Source of the DNA: Streptosporangium pseudovulgare
GTDB lineage: Bacteria > Actinomycetota > Actinomycetes > Streptosporangiales > Streptosporangiaceae
Assembly (NCBI RefSeq): GCF_014648055.1
Contig: NZ_BMQJ01000020.1
Span: 50,047-114,046 of the forward strand
Reading direction: 5' to 3'
DNA: 64,000 nucleotides
Shown: in pieces, positions 34,006-41,784 of the stretch
How the letters are laid out: every line of letters starts with the position of its first letter
Position numbering within the stretch: position 1 is the first letter of the stretch
Position numbers and translations under genes: made by a program
The notes under the pieces: generated by a model
Databases searched by the model: none
What the model was told of the DNA's origin: nothing
Seen by the model: the letters and a program-made list of their open reading frames with translations, nothing else

Positions 34006-35415
34006 ATGACTGGCGAGGCGACCGCGACGACCACCGTCAGGCGGCCACCGTGGGTGTGGCCGCTCGCGCTGCTGCTCGTCGCGGCGGCGGCGGCCCCGCT
34101 GGTCCTCTACTGGCTGGGCAACGTCGACGACCAGCGACTGGTCGACCTGGATGTGTACCGTACCGGCGGCCAGGCACTCCTCGAAGGCCGGCCGGTCTAC
34201 GACTTCGTGACGCCCGCGCCGCAGCTCCTGCCGTTCACCTACCCGCCGGTCGCGGCGATGCTGGCCGTACCGCTGGCCATGATGTCCTGGCCGGTCGCGC
34301 AGTGGGTGTGGACGGCCGGGATCTTCGCCACGCTCGCCGTCACCGTCGCGTACGCCTTCCGCGCCGCGCTGGGCCGTTTCGCGACGGGCCGCGCGGCATC
34401 GGGTCCCGCCGCGCCGGATCCCGGCGTGCCGGGCGGCGGCGGTGGGCCGGGCGGCGGCGGTGGGCCGGACGGCGCCGCGTCCGGCCGTGGTGTGCCGGGC
34501 GGGGTCGCGCCGGGCCGTACGGCCGTGCCGGCGGAGGGCAGGTGGGGCGGCCTGTGGCTCCCGGCGGTGTTCACCGTCCTGATGGTCGCGTGCACCTACC
34601 TGATGCCGATCAGGGACCAGGTCCGCTTCGGCCAGGTGGACATCCTGCTGGTCGCGCTCTGCCTGGCCGACTGCGCGGCCCGCCGCCCGGTCTGGCCGCG
34701 CGGCCTGCTGATCGGCCTGGCCACCGCCGTCAAGCTCACCCCCGGCGTCTTCCTGATCTACCTGCTCATCACCGGGTTCGGCCCGGGCGGGCGGCCGGAG
34801 CAGCGCCGGGCCTTCCTCATGGCGGCCTTCACCGCGGCGCTGCTGACCCTGCTGCCGTTCCTGGTGATCCCGTCCGACGCCACCGGCTTCTGGTTCCACG
34901 CGCTGCTCGACCCCGAACGGCTCGGCGCCAACGCGGCGACCACCAACCAGTCGATGCGCGGCATGCTGATCCGGCTCTACCTGCCCGACGCGCCGACCTC
35001 CCTGCTCTGGCTGGTCCTGGTCGCCGCGGTCGGCTGGTACGGCTTCCGCCACGCCCGCCGGGCGTTCCTCGACGGGCACACGATGACCGGGGTCGCGCTG
35101 ACCGGCCTGATGGCGGTGCTGCTGTCGCCGGTGGCGTGGATCCACCACCTGGCCTGGGTGGTCGTGGTCCTCGGCGCGCTGGCCGGGGACGGGCGCGACC
35201 CGCTGCGGGTCCGGGTCGCCGCGGGCGTCTGGCTGTACTACGTGGTGCCCGTCCCCTGGTGGGGAGTGGCGATCAAGGCCGCCGAGATCCCGGTGCTCAG
35301 CCCGGTGCTGGGGAAGATCGTCCAGAACGGGTTCGGGCTGGGCGCGCTGGCCCTAGTCTGGTTGCTCGCCTCGTGGCTGCCGAGACGCCGCGAGACGTTC
35401 CGGCCGCTCACCTGA
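34006..35415 (+). CDS. GT87-type (DUF2029) polytopic mannosyltransferase
   Basis: 469 aa from ATG 34006 (MTGEATATTTVRR); an in-frame extension to 33886 lacks a ribosome binding site and conserved sequence. About 10 TM helices. The first extracytoplasmic loop has LVDLDVYRTGGQALLEGRPVYDF with the DxD-like acidic pair of GT87 alpha-1,2-mannosyltransferases. Other landmarks are FTYPPVAA, QVRFGQVDILLV and ATTNQSMRG. A Gly/Pro-rich low-complexity insert (GGGGGP repeated) sits near residues 135-165. Probably adds mannose to phosphatidylinositol mannosides or related glycans. Confidence 0.88.
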   Translation: MTGEATATTTVRRPPWVWPLALLLVAAAAAPLVLYWLGNVDDQRLVDLDVYRTGGQALLEGRPVYDFVTPAPQLLPFTYPPVAAMLAVPLAMMSWPVAQWVWTAGIFATLAVTVAYAFRAALGRFATGRAASGPAAPDPGVPGGGGGPGGGGGPDGAASGRGVPGGVAPGRTAVPAEGRWGGLWLPAVFTVLMVACTYLMPIRDQVRFGQVDILLVALCLADCAARRPVWPRGLLIGLATAVKLTPGVFLIYLLITGFGPGGRPEQRRAFLMAAFTAALLTLLPFLVIPSDATGFWFHALLDPERLGANAATTNQSMRGMLIRLYLPDAPTSLLWLVLVAAVGWYGFRHARRAFLDGHTMTGVALTGLMAVLLSPVAWIHHLAWVVVVLGALAGDGRDPLRVRVAAGVWLYYVVPVPWWGVAIKAAEIPVLSPVLGKIVQNGFGLGALALVWLLASWLPRRRETFRPLT

Positions 35416-35516
35416 CACCGCCCGCCTGACGCCTCCCGGCATGCCGGCCGTCCCCGCGGCCCCGGGGGGCCCGGTGGAGGCCGGGGGTGAACGCCGGGGC
35501 GTGGACGAGGCGGGAC

Positions 35517-35594
35517 GTGGGGCTCCGCACCGGGGGCCGACGGTGGGGCTCCGCACCGGGGGCCGATGGTGGGGCTCCGCACCGGGGGCCGACG
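35517..35594. repeat. Three tandem copies of a 26-bp repeat
   Basis: Units at 35517-35542, 35543-35568 and 35569-35594 begin GTGGGGCTCCGCACCGGGGG and differ at one position only. 26 is not a multiple of 3, so the array is non-coding. It lies in the 240-nt gap before pheA and may be a polymorphic minisatellite. Confidence 0.85.
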
Positions 35595-35659
35595 GCGGGG
35601 CGGTCCCGGCACGTGCGATTCACCACCGTTTCCGGACCGGCACCGGATAGCCTGACATC

Positions 35660-36580
35660 ATGCCGAAACTCGCCTACCTGGGTCCTGAGGCCACCTTCAC
35701 CGAGGAGGCCCTGCGCATCCTGGCGCCGGACGCCGAGGGCCTGCCGAGCGCCAACGTCAGCGCGGCGCTGGACGCCGCCAGGCGGGGTGAGGCCGACGGT
35801 GCCGTCGTGCCGCTGGAGAACTCCCTGGAGGGCGGCATCAGCTCGACCCTCGACGAGCTCGCCTGGGGCGAGCCGCTGCTCATCACCGCCGAGCTGCTGC
35901 TGCCGGTGCAGTTCTCCCTGCTGACGCGGACGGAGATGCCGCTCTCCGACGTCAAGCGGGTCTACACCCATCCGGCCGCCATCACCCAGTGCCGTGGTTT
36001 CGTCGCCCGCGAGATGCCGGACGCCGTGGTGGTCCCGGCCCCGTCGACCGCGGCCGCCGCCCAGGAGGTGGCCGACCCGGGCTCGCCGTACGACGCGGCC
36101 ATCGCCGCGCGCATCGCCGGCGAGCGCTACGGCCTGGTGGAGCTGGCGTCCGGGGTCGGTGACCGGTCCGACACCGTGACCCGGTTCATCCGCCTCTCCC
36201 GGCCGGGCCTGCTGCCCGAGCCCACCGGCTCCGACTGCACCTCGCTGGTCGCCTTCCTCACCGACGACCACCCGGGCGCGCTGCTGGAGATGCTCACCGA
36301 GTTCTCGGTGCGCGGCGTCAACCTGACCCGCATCGAGTCGCGGCCCACCGGCGACGGCATCGGCCGCTACTTCTTCCACTTCGACTTCGAAGGCCACGTG
36401 GCCGAGGCCCGGGTCGGCGAGGCGGTCTCCGGCCTGCGCCGCATCTGCGCCGACGTCCGCTTCCTCGGGAGCTACCCGCGCGCCGACGGCACGGCGCCGC
36501 AGATCAAGCGGGGCACGGCCGACGACGACTTCGCCGAGGCCGCGGGCTGGCTGTCCAGGATCCGCTCCGGCCGGCCCTGA
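35660..36580 (+). CDS. pheA: Prephenate dehydratase
   Basis: Monofunctional enzyme making phenylpyruvate for phenylalanine synthesis. Catalytic domain 1-185: LGPEATFTEEA, VPLENSLEGGIS, THPAAITQC, and DTVTRFIRL (Thr-Arg-Phe active-site motif). ACT regulatory domain about 200-275 with HPGALLEML and ESRP (IESRPTGDG), the phenylalanine-binding signature, so feedback inhibition by Phe is expected. 306 aa is normal. Followed 160 nt later by serS, the usual pair near oriC in actinobacteria. Confidence 0.95.
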   Translation: MPKLAYLGPEATFTEEALRILAPDAEGLPSANVSAALDAARRGEADGAVVPLENSLEGGISSTLDELAWGEPLLITAELLLPVQFSLLTRTEMPLSDVKRVYTHPAAITQCRGFVAREMPDAVVVPAPSTAAAAQEVADPGSPYDAAIAARIAGERYGLVELASGVGDRSDTVTRFIRLSRPGLLPEPTGSDCTSLVAFLTDDHPGALLEMLTEFSVRGVNLTRIESRPTGDGIGRYFFHFDFEGHVAEARVGEAVSGLRRICADVRFLGSYPRADGTAPQIKRGTADDDFAEAAGWLSRIRSGRP

Positions 36581-36740
36581 CCCTTCCAGCGCCCTTCCAG
36601 CGCCCTTCCGGCGGGTCCGGCTCTCGGGCCGGCCTGATCCTCCTGCCGGTCCGCCCCTCCGCTCCGGTGGGACCGGCCGCGCCGGAGGAACCCGGGTAAT
36701 AGGTGAGCGGGTGCGTGCCCCGCATCGGTAGCCTTGTCCT

Positions 36741-38003
36741 GTGATTGACCTGCGTACCCTTCGTGAGGATCCCGACCGGCTACGGGCGTCGCAGCGTGCC
36801 CGCGGTGAGGACGACTCCGTCGTCGAAAAGCTGCTCGACCTCGACGAGCGGCGGCGCGGCGCGCTGAGCCGCTTCGAGGCGCTGCGCGCCGAGCAGAAGA
36901 GCATCGGCAAGTCGGTCTCCCGCGCCTCCGGTGAGGAGAAGACCGCCCTGCTCGACCGGGCCAAGGACCTCTCGGCACAGGTCAAGTCCGCCGAGGCCGA
37001 GGCCGAGAAGCTGGCCGGGGAGCTCGAAGAGCTGCTCCACACCGTGCCCAACCTCGTCGAGGAGGGCGCCCCGGAGGGCGGCGAGGACGACTACGTCGTG
37101 CTGGAGGAGGTCGGCGAGAAGCCGTCCTTCGACTTCGAGCCGCGCGACCACCTGGAGCTCGGTGAGCTGCTCGGCGCGATCGACATGGAGCGCGGCGCGA
37201 AGGTCTCCGGCGCGCGGTTCTTCTTCCTGAAGGGCGCCGGCGCCCGGCTCCAGCTCGGCCTGCTCAACATGGCCATGCAGCACGCGATCGAGGCCGGGTT
37301 CATCCCGATGATCCCGCCGGTGCTGGTCAAGCCGGAGTCGATGAAGGGCACCGGCTTCCTCGGCGCGCACGCCAGCGAGGTCTACCACCTGCCGGAGGAG
37401 GACCTGTTCCTGGTCGGCACCAGCGAGGTCCCGATGGCGGCCTACCACGCCGACGAGATCCTCGACGGCGCGGCGCTGCCGTACCGCTACGCGGGCTGGT
37501 CCTCCTGCTTCCGCCGCGAGGCGGGCTCGTACGGCAAGGACACCCGGGGCATCATCCGGGTCCACCAGTTCGACAAGATCGAGATGTTCTCCTACTGCCG
37601 TCCCGAGGACGCGCAGGCCGAGCACCGGCGGCTGCTCGACTGGGAGCGGGAGATGCTCGCCAAGGTCGAACTGCCCTACCGGATCATCGACACCGCGGCC
37701 GGCGACCTCGGCACGAGCGCGGCGCGGAAGTTCGACTGCGAGGCGTGGGTGCCCAGCCAGGGCCGCTACCGCGAGCTGACCTCGACGTCCAACTGCACCG
37801 ACTTCCAGGCCCGCCGCCTGGGTGTCCGCTACCGCGACGCGGGCGGCAGGCCCCAGCACGTGGCGACGCTCAACGGCACCCTGGCCACCACCCGGTGGAT
37901 CGTCGCCATCCTGGAGAACCACCAGCGGGCCGACGGCTCCGTCGTGGTCCCGGAGGCCCTGCGCCCCTACGTCGGCCTCGACGTCCTCGAACCCGTCAAG
38001 TAA
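36741..38003 (+). CDS. serS: Seryl-tRNA synthetase
   Basis: Class II aminoacyl-tRNA synthetase charging tRNA-Ser. N-terminal coiled-coil arm (about 25-105) that grips the long variable arm of tRNA-Ser. Motif 2 FRREAGSYGKDTRG (ATP binding) and motif 3 GTLATTRWIVAILEN are present, with LTSTSNCTDFQARR between them. 420 aa from GTG 36741 (MIDLRTLREDP), the usual start. Followed by a strong hairpin. Confidence 0.97.
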   Translation: MIDLRTLREDPDRLRASQRARGEDDSVVEKLLDLDERRRGALSRFEALRAEQKSIGKSVSRASGEEKTALLDRAKDLSAQVKSAEAEAEKLAGELEELLHTVPNLVEEGAPEGGEDDYVVLEEVGEKPSFDFEPRDHLELGELLGAIDMERGAKVSGARFFFLKGAGARLQLGLLNMAMQHAIEAGFIPMIPPVLVKPESMKGTGFLGAHASEVYHLPEEDLFLVGTSEVPMAAYHADEILDGAALPYRYAGWSSCFRREAGSYGKDTRGIIRVHQFDKIEMFSYCRPEDAQAEHRRLLDWEREMLAKVELPYRIIDTAAGDLGTSAARKFDCEAWVPSQGRYRELTSTSNCTDFQARRLGVRYRDAGGRPQHVATLNGTLATTRWIVAILENHQRADGSVVVPEALRPYVGLDVLEPVK

Positions 38004-38065
38004 CACATATAGGCCTTCCGGCCTTCTTTCCGGTCTTTCCACACCCTTCCATGTCCTCCCGGGCC

Positions 38066-38095
38066 GAGGGCCCCGCCGATCCCGGCGGGGCCCTC
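38066..38095 (+). terminator. Terminator after serS
   Basis: Perfect 13-bp stem GAGGGCCCCGCCG / CGGCGGGGCCCTC with a 4-nt loop, 62 nt after the stop. Confidence 0.85.
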
Positions 38096-38724
38096 GTCGT
38101 CATGCCCCCGGTCAAGGGAAGTGGACGGCGAGCGTACGGCCTCATCCCTCCTGGTAGGTGGCCAAAAATCCGGATATCTACGGCAAAGGCCGGGGGCGGT
38201 CACGAGGGCTTCTCCCGGCTGCCGGAATGCGATTCGGCATCCGCCGCCGAGCGGTGATGTCCGCCACACGGGCGGCGGCCCATACCGGCGGTGATCCACG
38301 GCTCCCGCGGGGGCCGTCGCTCCGCCTCATCAGAGACGGTCTCCACGGGCGTACAGGGGGCTCGGGGACGGCCGTCGGCCCTTTGGTCGTCCGGGCCGGG
38401 TGAGGCCCTCAGCGGCGCTCTCAGGGGCGAGGAGGGGGTGCGGGCCTGTGCGCCCGGCGATTCGCCGGCCGTGGCGGAAGTCTCCCCGTGAAGTCGTTCG
38501 GGGGTGCGGCGGAGAGGACGCCCGGAAACGGCGGAGGGATGCGATCGGCAGGGGACGCTGGGGCGAGGACGTCCGGAAACGGCGAAAGGATGCGATCGGC
38601 GGCGGCGAAGGGGGCGAAGGGGACGGTCCGCAGCGGCGGAAGGGGCGCCCGGAAGGGCCGTAAGGGGCGCCCGAAAAGAGGGGCTGGGTATGTCCGAAAG
38701 TCGTGAAGCCGTCCGGAAACGGCG
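38096..38724. other. Long intergenic region with repeats, no confident gene
   Basis: About 630 nt between the serS and cold-shock terminators. It contains a 36-nt element (GAGGACG-CCGGAAACGGCG-rAAGGATGCGATCGGC type) at 38514-38549 and again at 38565-38600, 51 nt apart, and a third partial copy, GTCCGGAAACGGCGAAGGCG, at 38711-38730. Several frames are open across it (for example 38400-38663, plus) but none has a ribosome binding site or recognisable sequence. Confidence 0.6.
38514..38600. repeat. Imperfect direct repeat, 51-nt period
   Basis: Two 36-nt copies, identical except for four positions, share CCGGAAACGGCG and GGATGCGATCGGC. In one forward frame they encode GEDARKRRRDAIG and GEDVRKRRKDAIG. 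Confidence 0.7.
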
Positions 38725-38757
38725 AAGGCGGGGTTCGCGTGAAGCGAACCCCGCCTT
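38725..38757 (-). terminator. Terminator of the cold-shock gene
   Basis: Perfect 14-bp stem AAGGCGGGGTTCGC / GCGAACCCCGCCTT with a 5-nt loop, 22 nt beyond the stop of the minus-strand csp gene. Confidence 0.92.
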
Positions 38758-38779
38758 CCCCTCTGCAGAGGTCTATGCG

Positions 38780-38983
38780 TCAGACGGCGCGAACCTGCGA
38801 GGCCTGCGGGCCCTTCTGGCCCTGCGTGATCTCGAACTCGACCCGCTGACCGTCCTCGAGGCTCCGGTAGCCGGAGCCCTGGATCTCGGAGAAGTGGACG
38901 AAGACGTCCGGTGCGCCACCGTCCGGCGCGATGAAGCCGAAGCCCTTTTCAGCGTTGAACCACTTGACGGTTCCCTGAGCCAT
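38780..38983 (-). CDS. Cold-shock domain RNA chaperone
   Basis: 67-aa CspA-type single-stranded nucleic-acid-binding protein. RNP1 KGFGFIAP and RNP2 VFVHFSEI are intact; starts MAQGTVKWFNAEKGFGF. GGGAGAG lies 8 nt before ATG 38983. Monocistronic with a long, relatively AT-rich upstream region (38984-39219) that could hold a cold-responsive 5' leader, shared with the divergent HAD gene. Confidence 0.96.
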   Translation of the reverse strand: MAQGTVKWFNAEKGFGFIAPDGGAPDVFVHFSEIQGSGYRSLEDGQRVEFEITQGQKGPQASQVRAV

Positions 38984-39219
38984 TAAAGCTCTCCCTCAGG
39001 ATTTGAAACTTCGGGATTCACACCTCGTGAACCCCATGTGTCGTACAGCACGCCCCGGGGTGGTTCAGTCAAACTGGTTTTCACAACGGGATTCAGCTAA
39101 TACAACGCCATCACATCTAACACTATCCCGCGGACAGGTGTTCCCGCCATGAGGAAGTTCATCCCAGGCGAGTCCCGCGTGGCGTGGCACCGGGCATCAC
39201 GGTGCAGACTGGACGTGTT

Positions 39220-40014
39220 ATGGGAAGCCCCCGCCTTGTCGCCACCGACCTCGACGGTACCGCACTGCGCTCGGACGGCACCGTCTCGGACCGCACCGTC
39301 GCCGCCTTCGCACGCGTGGAAGAAGCCGGCGCCACACTCGTCTTCGTGACCGGCAGACCGCCTCGCTGGATGCGCCCGGTGGCCGGAGCCGTACGCCACC
39401 GGGGTCTGGCCATCTGCGCCAACGGCGCCCTGGTCTACGACCTGCACACCGAGCGTGTCGTCCAGTCGCGCCTCATCACCCCCGACATCCTGGAGGAGGT
39501 CGTCGGGAGGCTCCGCGCGGAGTTCTCCGAGCTGACCTTCTCCGTCGAGTACGAAGGCGGGTTCGCCCACGAGTCGTCCTTCCGCCTCGACCGCGCCGAC
39601 AGCCGTACCGCCGGGCTGCTCGTCGGGGCGGCGGCCCTCACCGAGCGGCCCTGCGCCAAGCTCCTGGCCCTGCACCCCCGGATGGACCCCGACGTCCTCA
39701 ACGACGCCGTCTGCGAGCTGGTCGGCGACCTCGTGACGCCCACCCACTCCAGCGGCCGGGCGCTGATCGAGATGAGCGCCCGGGGTGTGACGAAGGCCAC
39801 CGCGCTGGCCGCCCTCGCCGAGACCCAGGACGTCGTGCGGACCGACTCGATCGCCTTCGGCGACATGCCCAACGACCTGCCGATGCTGCACTGGGCCGGC
39901 ACCTCCTACGCCGTCGCCAACGCCCACGCCGAGGTGCTGGCCGCGGTCGACCACGTGACCGCGGCCAACGACGACGACGGGGTGGCCGAGGTGCTGGAGG
40001 GTCTCTACCGGTAG
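39220..40014 (+). CDS. HAD-superfamily hydrolase, Cof type
   Basis: 264 aa from ATG 39220. Motif I TDLDGTALRSDG (nucleophile D10, general acid D12), motif II VFVTGRPP, cap domain type C2B in the middle, motif III Lys in VTKATALAAL, motif IV GDMPNDLPML. Members dephosphorylate sugar phosphates or flavin precursors; substrate cannot be assigned. An orthologous HAD gene (Rv3813c) lies in the same neighbourhood relative to serS in M. tuberculosis. Confidence 0.92.
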   Translation: MGSPRLVATDLDGTALRSDGTVSDRTVAAFARVEEAGATLVFVTGRPPRWMRPVAGAVRHRGLAICANGALVYDLHTERVVQSRLITPDILEEVVGRLRAEFSELTFSVEYEGGFAHESSFRLDRADSRTAGLLVGAAALTERPCAKLLALHPRMDPDVLNDAVCELVGDLVTPTHSSGRALIEMSARGVTKATALAALAETQDVVRTDSIAFGDMPNDLPMLHWAGTSYAVANAHAEVLAAVDHVTAANDDDGVAEVLEGLYR

Positions 40015-40136
40015 TCCCGCGGGCGCCGGCGACCCCGGACGTCCTGCGGGATCACCGACGGCCCCGCACGCCGGTGGTCCGCCATGAGCGCCCTGGCCGA
40101 AGGGGACGCCGAGCGCCGGTGGCCTCGCACGCCGAC

Positions 40137-40175
40137 GGCCCTGGTCCCCGCCCGCTCCGCGCGGGGACCAGGGCC
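40137..40175. terminator. Bidirectional terminator between HAD gene and bpa
   Basis: Perfect 15-bp stem GGCCCTGGTCCCCGC / GCGGGGACCAGGGCC with a 9-nt loop in the convergent gap. Confidence 0.9.
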
Positions 40176-40197
40176 CTGGCCGGTGACTCCGCAGGCC

Positions 40198-40707
40198 CTA
40201 CAGGTACGGGCCCGAGCTGCCCTGGTGGCCGCTGTCCTGCTGGAGGGAGACGCCGCCGGGCAGCGCCCTGCGCATGTTCTCCAGCTGGGCGCGGGCGGCC
40301 ATCTGCTGGGCGAAGAGCGTGGTCTGGATCCCGTGGAACAGGCCCTCCAGCCAGCCGACGAGCTGCGCGTGCGCGACGCGCAGCTCCGCGTCGCTCGGCG
40401 GGGCGCCCTCACCGTCGGCGAAGGGAAGCGACAGCCGCTCCAGCTCCTCGACCAGCTCGGGGGCCAGGCCGTCCTCCAGCTCCTTGATCGAGCTCTGGTG
40501 GATCTCCTTGAGCCGCTTGCGGCTCGCCTCGTCCAGAGGGGCGGCCCGGACCTCCTCGAGGAGCTGCCGGATCATGCTGCCGATGCGCATGACCTTGGCG
40601 GGCTGCTCCACCAGATCGGCGACCGAGCGGCCCTCGCCGTCCTGCTCGACCTGGGCGCCCTGGGGCCCCACGACCACGATGTGCGGAGTGCTCTCCTCAG
40701 CGTTCAT
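40198..40707 (-). CDS. bpa: Bacterial proteasome activator Bpa (PafE)
   Basis: ATP-independent ring activator of the actinobacterial 20S proteasome. 169 aa: disordered N-terminus, then a four-helix bundle including MRIGSMIRQLLEEVRAAPLD, SSIKELEDGLAPELVEELER and GLFHGIQTTLFAQQMAARAQ, near-identical in pattern to mycobacterial Rv3780. The C-terminus is GSSGPYL, where the characterised protein has GQYL, the motif inserting into the proteasome alpha-ring pocket. ATG 40707 (MNAEEST) preferred over TTG 40716. It lies 5 nt after the quinone oxidoreductase stop, hence likely cotranscribed. Confidence 0.93.
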   Translation of the reverse strand: MNAEESTPHIVVVGPQGAQVEQDGEGRSVADLVEQPAKVMRIGSMIRQLLEEVRAAPLDEASRKRLKEIHQSSIKELEDGLAPELVEELERLSLPFADGEGAPPSDAELRVAHAQLVGWLEGLFHGIQTTLFAQQMAARAQLENMRRALPGGVSLQQDSGHQGSSGPYL

Positions 40708-40712
40708 AGTCC

Positions 40713-41669
40713 TCAACCTACTAGCAGAATTTTCCCGACGTGTTCCCCGGTCTCGATGAGCCGATGGGCCTCGGCCGCCTCGCTCATCGGCACGCGGGCG
40801 TGGATCACCGGCCAGATCACACCCGCGTCGACCAGCGGCCAGACGTTCTCCACGACGCCGCGCACGATCGCCCCCTTCTCATCCACCGGCCGCGCGCGTA
40901 GCGTGGTGCCGTGCACCGAGGCCCGCTTGGCGAGGAGCGCACCCAGGTTCAGCTCGCCCTTCGAGCCGCCCTGCATGCCGATCACGACCAGCCGTCCCCC
41001 GGTCCTGAGCGCCCTGACGTTCGCGGGCAGATACTTCCCGCCGATGATGTCGAGGATCACATCCGCCTGGATCCGCTCGGAGAAGTCCTCCTCGCGGTAG
41101 TTGACGCCCTCGTCGGCGCCGAGCTCCAGGCAGCGGGCGATCTTCTCGTCCGTCCCGGCGGTGACGGCCACGCGCGAGCCGAACGCCTTCGCGAGCTGTA
41201 CAGCCAGCGTGCCGATGCCGCTGGCGCCGCCGTGGACGAGGAGCGTCTCACCCCTCCTCAGCCGCGCGGTCATGAAGACGTTGGACCACACCGTGCAGGC
41301 GACCTCCGGCAGCGCCGCCGCCTCCACCAGGTCCACGCCATCGGGCACCCGCATGACCTGCTGCCAGGGCACGGCGACCTTCTCGGCGTAGCCGCCGCCG
41401 GACAGCAGGGCGCAGACCCGGTCACCCGGCCGGAAGCCCTCGACGTCCCGGCCCGCCTCGGCGACCACCCCGGAACACTCCAGCCCCGGGTACGGCGAGG
41501 CGCCCGGCGGCGGGTCGTACCGTCCCTGTCTCTGCATCACGTCGGCGCGGTTGACGGCCGAGGCCGCCACGTCGATGAGGACCTCACCTGGGCCGGGACT
41601 CGGATCGGGCACCTGTTGCCACGACAGCGCCTCGGGTCCGCCGGGTTTATCGATCACGATGGCGTGCAT
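40713..41669 (-). CDS. NAD(P)H:quinone oxidoreductase, zinc-independent MDR family (PIG3/QOR type)
   Basis: 318 aa from ATG 41669 (MHAIVIDKPGGPEAL). MDR fold: GroES-like domain with ASAVNRADVMQRQGRY, and Rossmann domain with LLVHGGASGIGTLAVQLAK (NADPH-binding), ending GKILLVG. No zinc-ligand cysteines, consistent with the quinone-reductase branch. The frame is open further upstream but no start signal is there. Confidence 0.9.
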   Translation of the reverse strand: MHAIVIDKPGGPEALSWQQVPDPSPGPGEVLIDVAASAVNRADVMQRQGRYDPPPGASPYPGLECSGVVAEAGRDVEGFRPGDRVCALLSGGGYAEKVAVPWQQVMRVPDGVDLVEAAALPEVACTVWSNVFMTARLRRGETLLVHGGASGIGTLAVQLAKAFGSRVAVTAGTDEKIARCLELGADEGVNYREEDFSERIQADVILDIIGGKYLPANVRALRTGGRLVVIGMQGGSKGELNLGALLAKRASVHGTTLRARPVDEKGAIVRGVVENVWPLVDAGVIWPVIHARVPMSEAAEAHRLIETGEHVGKILLVG

Positions 41670-41784
41670 GTGAGCCAAGCTATCCGGTGGGCCAACTTGA
41701 CCGTTGCCCGCGATGATGTGAACACAGGGCGTTAACCTGCTATGTGTTTGCTGCCCTTTTACGCCCATCCCGAGGGGGAACACG

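Noticed and set aside
36581..36740. T-box or attenuator before serS
   Set aside because: Short CCTTCCAGCGC repeats only; no specifier loop, no T-box core sequence and no terminator/antiterminator pair.
38400..38706. Plus-strand frames of 72-87 aa between serS and the cold-shock gene
   Set aside because: Three frames are open over the same DNA, no start signal; kept only as a finding because of the repeat.
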